A stretch of 64,000 nt of DNA, from the NCBI GenBank assembly GCA_005808475.1, contig SYLY01000333.1, positions 49,048 to 113,047 of the forward strand, in the 5' to 3' direction. Below, piece after piece: positions 58,384 through 64,000 of the stretch. Numbering within the stretch: the stretch's first letter is position 1; every line of letters begins with the position of its first letter. Position numbers and translations under genes: made by a program. The notes beneath the pieces are model-generated. The model was not told the DNA's origin. It saw only the letters and a list, made by a program, of their open reading frames with translations, and searched no databases. This DNA is from Acidobacteriota bacterium (GTDB lineage Bacteria > Acidobacteriota > Terriglobia > Bryobacterales > Bryobacteraceae).

Positions 58384-59778
58384 ATGACCACACCCATGAC
58401 TCGACGTGAACTGTGGCGCCGGTTCGGCGCGGGCCTCGGCCAGATCGGCTTGGCGGGCGTGTTCCAGCAGGCGGGCTTCGGCGGCCCTTTGTCGCCTCGA
58501 AGCCCGCACTTCGCGCCCAAGGCGAAGCGCTTGATCCACATCTTCGCCAACGGCGGACCGTCGCATGTCGACACGTTCGATCCCAAGCCGGCGCTGGCCA
58601 AGTTCGCCGGCCAACCACTGCCGGTGCATCTGCGAACCGAGCGCCGCACCGGCTCGGCTTTGCCGTCGCCGTTCGAGTTCCGCAGGTTCGGCAAAAGCGG
58701 CATCGAAATCAGCGATGTGTTCTCCAAAGTAGGCGCGCACGCCGATGACTTGTGCGTCATCCGCTCGATGCACACCGAGGTGCCCAATCACGAGCCCTCG
58801 CTCATGATGATGAACTGCGGCGCCACGCAACAGAGCCGGCCGAGCGTCGGATCGTGGCTGGTCTACGGACTCGGGTCGGAGAATCAGAATCTGCCGGGCT
58901 TCATTTCCCTGTGCGCCGGCGGACTGCCCGTGCGCGGGGCGCAGAACTGGAAATCCGCCTTCCTGCCCGGCGCCTATCAAGGCACGCATATCGATACGCG
59001 GGAGACGGAACTCGACAAGCTGGTGGAGAACGTGCGGAACCGGCTGACGCGGCCCGAGGATCAGAAGCGCCAACTCGGTCTGCTCGAGGCGATGAACCGC
59101 GAGCACCGGCAAACACGCGAAGAGGATCAGGCGCTCGAGGCGCGCGTGCAGTCGTTCGAACTCGCGTTCCGCATGCAGATGGAGGCGGAAGACGTCTTCG
59201 ATCTGTCGAAAGAGCCGCGGCATATCCGCGATGCGTACGGCGATACGCTGCACGGCCGGCAGTTGCTGATGGCCCGGAGGCTGCTCGAAAAGGGCGTCCG
59301 CGTGGTCCAGATCTGGCATGGCGCGGGACAGCCGTGGGACACGCACGACGATATCGCCAAGCGCGTCAAGACGCTCGCCGGCGAATCGGACCAACCCATC
59401 GCGGCGCTGCTCACGGACCTGAAACAACGCGGCCTGTTCGACGAGACGCTGGTGCTGTGGGGCGGCGAGTTCGGCCGCACGCCCGTGGTGGAACTGCCCG
59501 CTTTCGGATCCAACGCCGGCACGGCCGGCCGCGATCACAACTCGTATGGATTCTCGGTGTGGATGGCGGGCGGCGGCGTGAAAGGCGGCACGGTGTACGG
59601 CGCCACCGACGACTTCGGATTCCGGTCGGAGACCGATCGCGTTCACGTGCACGATCTCCACGCGACGATGCTGCACTTGCTCGGCTTCGACCACGAGAGG
59701 TTCACCTTCCGCTACGCCGGGCGCGACTTCCGGCTCACCGACGTTCAAGGCCAGGTGGTGAAGAAGGTGCTGGCGTGA
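58384..59778 (+). CDS. DUF1501 sulfatase-like exported protein
   Basis: A 464-residue DUF1501 protein, always paired with PSD1 proteins. The N-terminus has a twin-arginine-type signal (TRRELWRRFGAGLGQIGL). Alkaline-phosphatase-fold features: LIHIFANGGPSHVDTFDPKP (metal-binding), SMHTEVPNHEPS, VVQIWHGAGQPWDTHDD, GGEFGRTPVVE, GRDHNSYGFSVWMAGGG, and VHVHDLHATMLHLLGFD. The reaction is unknown. It starts two bases after the PSD1 stop and overlaps the MetX-like gene (GTGA). Confidence 0.88.
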   Translation: MTTPMTRRELWRRFGAGLGQIGLAGVFQQAGFGGPLSPRSPHFAPKAKRLIHIFANGGPSHVDTFDPKPALAKFAGQPLPVHLRTERRTGSALPSPFEFRRFGKSGIEISDVFSKVGAHADDLCVIRSMHTEVPNHEPSLMMMNCGATQQSRPSVGSWLVYGLGSENQNLPGFISLCAGGLPVRGAQNWKSAFLPGAYQGTHIDTRETELDKLVENVRNRLTRPEDQKRQLGLLEAMNREHRQTREEDQALEARVQSFELAFRMQMEAEDVFDLSKEPRHIRDAYGDTLHGRQLLMARRLLEKGVRVVQIWHGAGQPWDTHDDIAKRVKTLAGESDQPIAALLTDLKQRGLFDETLVLWGGEFGRTPVVELPAFGSNAGTAGRDHNSYGFSVWMAGGGVKGGTVYGATDDFGFRSETDRVHVHDLHATMLHLLGFDHERFTFRYAGRDFRLTDVQGQVVKKVLA

Positions 59779-60743
59779 AGCGGCTGGTGGCGGCATTGTG
59801 GTTGGCCGCGGCGGCGCTCGCCGAGGATCAGCGGTTCGCCGGACTCGGCGACTTCCGGCTCACCGGCGGGGAGACCATTCGTGGCTGCCGGATTGGCTAC
59901 CGGACATTCGGGAAACTGGATGCCGCCAAGTCGAACGTGGTGGTCTTCCCGACGTGGTTCAGCGGCAAGTCCGCCGATCTGGAGCGTTATCACGGAGCGG
60001 GGCTCGACAAGCTCGTCGGCTCGAAGTACTTCGTGGTGGCGATCGACGCGCTCGGCAACGGCGTCAGTTCGTCGCCGTCGAACGGACAAAAGCCGTTTCC
60101 GCGATTCGGCATCCGCGACATGGTGAACTCGCAGCACTTGTTGCTGACCAGGACTCTGGGAATCTCGCACGTACGCGCGGTGATCGGAATCTCGATGGGC
60201 GGGATGCAGACGTTCGAGTGGATGTCGGCCTATCCGGATTTCATGGACCTCGCCATCCCGATCATCGGATCTCCCAAGCTGGCGACGCCGGATCTGCTGC
60301 TGTGGCAGGCGCAACTCGGGATTCTCGAACTGGCGCAAAAAGGGGGCATCGACGGCCGCGAGGCGATGAAGACGGTGCTCGCCGTCCACCAGTTCGCGCT
60401 GCATACGCCGGAGTACAGGGCCTCCCAGAACCCGAGCGCCGAATGGACGAAGTTCCGCGCGGCGTACGAGGGCGCGGCCGCCACCGGGATGGCTCCGGAG
60501 GACTGGGCGTCGCAGCTCCGCGCCATGCTCGCGCACGATTCCGGGACCGGCGCCGGGGTTCGCGCCAAAACACTGGTGGTGGCCGCGACGCAGGACCACA
60601 TGGTGAACGCCGGCCCGTCGATCGAGTTCGCCCGGCGCACCGGAGCCGCGCTTTTGACGCTCGACGGCAACTGCGGCCATATGGCGATTTCCTGCGAAGC
60701 GGGCAAAGTGAACGCCGCCGTCCGGCGGTTCCTGGGAGACTGA
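59775..60743 (+). CDS. Secreted MetX-like alpha/beta hydrolase
   Basis: A 322-residue protein resembling homoserine O-acetyltransferase. The N-terminal part IGYRTFGKLDAAKSNVVVFP, DALGNGVSSSPSN, nucleophile VIGISMGGMQTFEW, and late TQDHMVN with GNCGHMA follow the MetX order. A signal peptide (LVAALWLAAAALA) indicates export, which does not fit methionine synthesis, so it is likely a hydrolase or acyltransferase with another substrate. GTG start overlapping the DUF1501 stop. Confidence 0.85.
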   Translation: MKRLVAALWLAAAALAEDQRFAGLGDFRLTGGETIRGCRIGYRTFGKLDAAKSNVVVFPTWFSGKSADLERYHGAGLDKLVGSKYFVVAIDALGNGVSSSPSNGQKPFPRFGIRDMVNSQHLLLTRTLGISHVRAVIGISMGGMQTFEWMSAYPDFMDLAIPIIGSPKLATPDLLLWQAQLGILELAQKGGIDGREAMKTVLAVHQFALHTPEYRASQNPSAEWTKFRAAYEGAAATGMAPEDWASQLRAMLAHDSGTGAGVRAKTLVVAATQDHMVNAGPSIEFARRTGAALLTLDGNCGHMAISCEAGKVNAAVRRFLGD

Positions 60744-60757
60744 CCCCGGCGCCGGGG
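60744..60757 (+). terminator. GC palindrome after the PSD1/DUF1501/MetX operon
   Basis: CCCCGGCGCCGGGG is a perfect palindrome directly after the stop codon. It could form a short hairpin, but no U tract follows, so it is only a weak terminator candidate. Confidence 0.25.
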
Positions 60758-60913
60758 CGCTTCGCCACGGGAATGGATCTTCCCGCGGCGCCTCTATACC
60801 ATTTCTTCGCCCGCTGAGGAATAATTGATCTACCTCGGCTTAGGGGCGATTTTCCGAGAACCTTTCGGCGTTTGATCCGTCTATTGGATCTTTACCCCAC
60901 GGAGGAAAGCGTC

Positions 60914-60940
60914 ATGGCCCCCCGCAGGACACCACAATGA
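60914..60940 (+). CDS. Eight-codon leader ORF upstream of the histidine kinase
   Basis: An ATG at 60914 is preceded by a strong GGAGG (60901-60905) and encodes MAPRRTPQ; its TGA overlaps the ATG of the kinase gene (ATGA at 60937-60940). This layout is typical of translational coupling. It could be chance; the kinase also has a weak AGGA site of its own at 60926-60929. Confidence 0.35.
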   Translation: MAPRRTPQ

Positions 60941-62097
60941 GCCCCAACCGGATCCGCCAAGCCGGCCTGATCCTCGGTTTCTGGACGCTCGAGACGCTGT
61001 ATTCGGTGGCTCAGATGCACTACCGGATGGCCCTGCTTCCCAAGCCGTACACGTGGATGGAGTGCTTCCGGGCGGAACTCATCTGGACCACGATCGGCCT
61101 GATCCTCACGCCGGGCGTCCTCTGGCTGGCGGGCCGGTTTCCCATCGATCGCGGCCATCTTTGGCGGAACTTCGCCATCCACATGGGGGGCGCGGCGCTG
61201 TTCGCCAGCCTGATCAAGATCTACTGGGACTGGTTCGGCGCGTCAAAGCGGCCATCGTATCTGACCAGGGGTTTCTCGCTCGACAACATGCTCCGTTCGA
61301 TCAGCATGGGGTTCGACGCCGGATTCGCCATCTACTGGGGGATCGTGCTGGCGGTGTTGGCGGCCGACTACTACCGGAGGTACCAGGCCGGGCTGGTACA
61401 GGCGGCCGAACTGCGGACGCAGCTCGTGCAGGCGCAGTTACAGGCGCTCCGCCGGCAGCTCGACCCGCACTTCCTGTTCAACACGCTCCACAGCATCTCC
61501 GAACTGGTCCACGAGGACCCGGAGGCGGCCGAGACCATGATCGCCCGCCTGAGCGATCTGCTGCGCCGGTCCATCGAGAATTCGGGCGCGCAGGAGGTTC
61601 CGTTACAGGAAGAGCTGGAATTGTTGAATCTGTATCTGGAAATCGAAAAGGCGAGATTCGATGATCGTCTCATGGTGAATTTTCGAATCGAGGCGGGGAC
61701 CGAAATGGCGCTGGTGCCGAATCTGGTGCTGCAACCTCTGGTGGAGAACGCGATTCGCCACGGGATCGCTCATCGCACCCAGGGCGGCAGCGTGACGGTA
61801 TCGTCGCGCCGCGAAGGCGGCGATCTGATTCTGGCGGTAGTGGACGACGGAGCGGGCATCGTGGCCGGACGCCCGCACCGGGAAGGAGTCGGGCTCTCTT
61901 CGACACGCGGGCGGCTGGAGCGGCTCTACGGCGGCGAAAAGCGATTGGAGCTACTGGCGCGGGAACGCGGCGCCGAGGCTCGCGTGCGGATCCCCTACCG
62001 GCGGGAGTCGGAGCCGATCGCGGCCCCGCCGGGCCATCCGGTTCCGGAAGAGGCTCCCGTGAGTCCGCGAGCCAGGGAGGCCCATGCAGGCGATTAG
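60937..62097 (+). CDS. LytS-type sensor histidine kinase
   Basis: A 386-residue membrane sensor kinase of the His_kinase/LytS (PF06580) class. About four hydrophobic segments in residues 1-145 form the sensor; the phospho-acceptor His178 lies in RRQLDPHFLFNTLHS; the ATPase domain has VLQPLVENAIRHGIAH (N box) and VVDDGAGI (G1 box). It would phosphorylate the LytTR regulator encoded by the next gene, with which it overlaps by 14 bases. No extracytoplasmic ligand domain is visible. Confidence 0.9.
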   Translation: MSPNRIRQAGLILGFWTLETLYSVAQMHYRMALLPKPYTWMECFRAELIWTTIGLILTPGVLWLAGRFPIDRGHLWRNFAIHMGGAALFASLIKIYWDWFGASKRPSYLTRGFSLDNMLRSISMGFDAGFAIYWGIVLAVLAADYYRRYQAGLVQAAELRTQLVQAQLQALRRQLDPHFLFNTLHSISELVHEDPEAAETMIARLSDLLRRSIENSGAQEVPLQEELELLNLYLEIEKARFDDRLMVNFRIEAGTEMALVPNLVLQPLVENAIRHGIAHRTQGGSVTVSSRREGGDLILAVVDDGAGIVAGRPHREGVGLSSTRGRLERLYGGEKRLELLARERGAEARVRIPYRRESEPIAAPPGHPVPEEAPVSPRAREAHAGD

Positions 62098-62854
62098 GAC
62101 GCTGATTGTCGACGACGAACGGCTGGCGAGGAACCGCATCCGCCGGATGCTGTCGCTCGACCCGGATATCGAGGTCGTGGGCGAGTGCGCCAATGGCCAG
62201 GAAGCCGTGGAGGCGCTCGACTCGGCGCGCGCCAGCCTGATGTTCCTGGACGTCCAGATGCCGGGCATGACGGGCTTCGAACTGCTGCAGTCGCTGCCGC
62301 CGGAAAAGGCCCCCGTCGTCATCTTCGTCACCGCCTACGACGAGTACGCGCTGAAGGCGTTCGAAGCCCACGCGTTCGATTATCTGCTGAAGCCTTTCGA
62401 GCGGAAGCGCTTCCAGGACGTGGTGAGGCGCGCCAAATCGCAGATCGGCCTGATGCGCCACGGCGACGTCAACTCGCGGCTGGTGGAACTGCTCGAGCGG
62501 ATGGAGAATGGCAAACCCGACGCCAGCCGGATCGCGATCCGGGCCGGCGGTCACGTAGTCCTGATCAAGACGCCCTCCATCGACTGGGTGGAGGCCGCCG
62601 ACAACTATGTCTGCCTCCACTGCGGCGGCGAGACCCACGTGGTCCGCGAGACGTTGAACGCATTCGAAAAACGGCTGGACGCGAACAGGTTCCTGCGCAT
62701 CCACCGGTCGACGATCGTCAACCTGGACCGCATCAAGGAGATGCGCCCCTGGTTCCGCGGCGATTATCAGGTGGTACTCCACGACGGAACGCAACTGACG
62801 CTCAGCCGCAGCTATCGCGACCGGCTGAAGAACGTCCTGCTCAAGGCGCTCTGA
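62084..62854 (+). CDS. LytTR-family response regulator
   Basis: A 256-residue regulator. Receiver domain at residues 1-120 with the acidic pair DDE, phospho-acceptor Asp56 in MFLDVQMPG and the signature lysine in DYLLKPFERKRF. The LytTR DNA-binding domain occupies residues ~155-256 (RIAIRAGGHVVLIKTPSIDW; RFLRIHRSTIVNLDRIKEM; LTLSRSYRDRLK). Overlap with the kinase gene shows cotranscription. Targets are not evident; LytTR sites are pairs of imperfect 9-mers that I could not locate with confidence. Confidence 0.92.
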   Translation: MQAIRTLIVDDERLARNRIRRMLSLDPDIEVVGECANGQEAVEALDSARASLMFLDVQMPGMTGFELLQSLPPEKAPVVIFVTAYDEYALKAFEAHAFDYLLKPFERKRFQDVVRRAKSQIGLMRHGDVNSRLVELLERMENGKPDASRIAIRAGGHVVLIKTPSIDWVEAADNYVCLHCGGETHVVRETLNAFEKRLDANRFLRIHRSTIVNLDRIKEMRPWFRGDYQVVLHDGTQLTLSRSYRDRLKNVLLKAL

Positions 62855-62860
62855 AGCGCG

Positions 62861-64000
62861 CTACGTGGCCTCCGGGTGCATTTCGATCGCGCCGCAGGGG
62901 CACTCCTCGGCGCACATCCCGCAGCCCTTGCAGTAGTCGTAGTTGAACTCGAACCGCTTGCCGGGCCCCAGCTTGATCACCGCGTTGTCCGGGCAGACGC
63001 CGTAGCAGTTGTCGCATTCGAAGCAGTTGCCGCACGACAGGCAACGGCGGGCCTCGAACAGCGCGTTCGATTCGTCCAGCCCGCCCAGAACCTCGTCGAA
63101 TCCGGTCCGGCGCCGCGCGATGTCGAGCACCGGCTGGACGGCGGCGGGGGCGTCGGTGTAGTACCACGCATTGAGCCGCTCGAACGTCGCGAGTTCGTGC
63201 TTCACCGGCTCGGTCCAGGCGGCGCCGCGCAGCCAGGAATCGATATGGCGCGCCGCCTTCCTGCCGTGGCCCACCGCCACCGTGACCGTCCGCTCGGCCG
63301 GAACCATGTCGCCGCCGGCGAACACACCCGGTGCTCCGGTCATCATGTTTCGGTCGACCTTCACCACGCCGTCGTCGATCTCGATTCCCGGCATCCGTCC
63401 GAGGAACCGGAGGTCGGCTTCCTGGCCCAGGGCGAGGACCACCGAGTCGGCGGCCCTCTCCTCGAACTCACCGGTCGGTTGCGGAAATCCCTTCTCGTCG
63501 AGGCGCATCCTCTCGATCGTGATGGAACCCTTCTCCGCGCTCCGGATCGCCGACAGCCACTTGACCAGAACGCCTTCCTCGCGGGCCTCGCGGAGTTCGA
63601 ACTCGTGCGCCGGCATCCGCTCCTGCGTCCGCCGGTAGACGATCACAGCCTCCTCGGCGCCCAGCCGCTTGGCGGTGCGCGCCGCGTCGATGGCGGTGTT
63701 GCCGCCGCCGTAGATCACCACCCGCCGGCCGAGCAGAGGGGCCTCGCCCGTCTCCACTCCGCGCAGCAGCGACAACGCGTCCAACACTTTCGCCGCGTCG
63801 CCCGCCGGGATGTAGGCGCGGCGAGCCAGATGCGCGCCTGTCGCGAGGAACGCCGCCTGGAAACCACCCTCGCGCATCGATTCCGCCAGATCCTCCACTT
63901 TGGCGTTCAGCCGGATTTCCACTCCCAGATCCTCGATCCGCCGGACTTCGGCGTCCAGCACGTGGCGCGGCAAACGGTACTTCGGAATCCCGAAGCGCAT
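62861..64000 (-). CDS. FAD/NAD(P)-dependent oxidoreductase (GltD-like) with C-terminal 4Fe-4S ferredoxin domain, 5' end beyond window
   Basis: At least 379 residues; the gene runs off the right edge, since GltD-like proteins normally have an N-terminal domain and FAD motif before FGIPKYRLPRHVLDAEV. The visible part has the second Rossmann motif VVIYGGGNTAIDAARTAKRLG, the GltD-type YRRTQERMPAHEFE, GVFAGGDMVPAERTVTVAVGHGRKAARHID, and two cysteine clusters (CLSCGNCFECDNCYGVCP and CKGCGMCAEECPCGAI) for 4Fe-4S clusters. It could be part of a ferredoxin-linked oxidoreductase, such as an NfnB-like or thiosulfate/2-oxoacid system. The actual start is not in the window. It ends six bases from the convergent LytTR gene. 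Confidence 0.85.
   Translation of the reverse strand: MRFGIPKYRLPRHVLDAEVRRIEDLGVEIRLNAKVEDLAESMREGGFQAAFLATGAHLARRAYIPAGDAAKVLDALSLLRGVETGEAPLLGRRVVIYGGGNTAIDAARTAKRLGAEEAVIVYRRTQERMPAHEFELREAREEGVLVKWLSAIRSAEKGSITIERMRLDEKGFPQPTGEFEERAADSVVLALGQEADLRFLGRMPGIEIDDGVVKVDRNMMTGAPGVFAGGDMVPAERTVTVAVGHGRKAARHIDSWLRGAAWTEPVKHELATFERLNAWYYTDAPAAVQPVLDIARRRTGFDEVLGGLDESNALFEARRCLSCGNCFECDNCYGVCPDNAVIKLGPGKRFEFNYDYCKGCGMCAEECPCGAIEMHPEAT

Noticed and set aside
1..64000. tRNA, rRNA, CRISPR array, phage or insertion sequence
   Set aside because: No tRNA-like TpsiC/anticodon arms, no regularly spaced direct repeats, no transposase or integrase reading frames were found by eye; a tRNA or CRISPR scanner would settle it.

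Overview
The window looks like a chromosome segment of an Acidobacteriota bacterium, most likely the Solibacter/Bryobacter group (Bryobacterales). This is an inference from content. Base composition is GC-rich. There are three Oar-like TonB-dependent receptors carrying carboxypeptidase-regulatory (CarboxypepD_reg) domains, a protein with a domain resembling the Solibacter-type TIGR03437 module, a paired PSD1/DUF1501 operon, and several secreted hydrolases. I see no rRNA, tRNA, CRISPR array, insertion sequence or phage gene. Genes are packed so tightly that no gene-free stretch exceeds 300 bases; the longest is 32783-33067 (285 bases), and it holds a promoter and an inverted repeat.

Layout. 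1-8.9 kb: the end of a TonB receptor, a secreted esterase-like hydrolase, uvrC, two adjacent metallophosphoesterases (minus), then pfkB-type kinase, a GT39-like membrane glycosyltransferase and a dapF homologue that lacks both catalytic cysteines. 8.9-17.4 kb: a UDP-sugar dehydrogenase, an orphan ThiS, a large secreted DUF6351-type protein, a cyanophycinase-like peptidase with a ROK kinase (minus), and a TPR lipoprotein with a CAAX-protease-like membrane protein. 17.4-25 kb: a c-type cytochrome/copper monooxygenase-like protein with a TPR protein (minus), then a translationally coupled sugar-phosphate operon (HAD phosphatase, deoxyhypusine-synthase-like protein, HldE-type kinase, ROK kinase, GmhA-type isomerase).

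25-36.6 kb is the most informative region. An ECF sigma factor, its zinc-finger anti-sigma factor, a TonB receptor, a cysteine-synthase-like enzyme and a small secreted protein run leftward. A glycosyltransferase and a second large TonB receptor run rightward. Three copies of one bipartite motif (TGTNGTTGAAA, 12-13 nt, GGTCTT) precede the sigma factor, the glycosyltransferase and the right-hand receptor, so this looks like a self-contained ECF regulon.

36.6-64 kb: a TIGR03437-like protein, a Tat-exported enolase-superfamily enzyme, a polysaccharide glycosyltransferase cluster (GT2, GT2, DUF2304, GT4), a zeta-toxin-like kinase with a small partner, an M20 peptidase, a HEAT-repeat protein, two small genes, an S9 peptidase/APC permease/PQQ-propeller operon (minus), a TPR protein, an AlbA_2-ATPase-TPR fusion, a PSD1/DUF1501/MetX-like operon, a LytS/LytTR two-component pair, and the 3' part of an Fe-S oxidoreductase running off the right edge.

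Two recurrent regulatory habits stand out. Many monocistronic or first genes have a TANNNT -10 hexamer exactly six bases before the start codon, implying leaderless mRNAs. Convergent genes abut or overlap with no intrinsic terminator visible between them.
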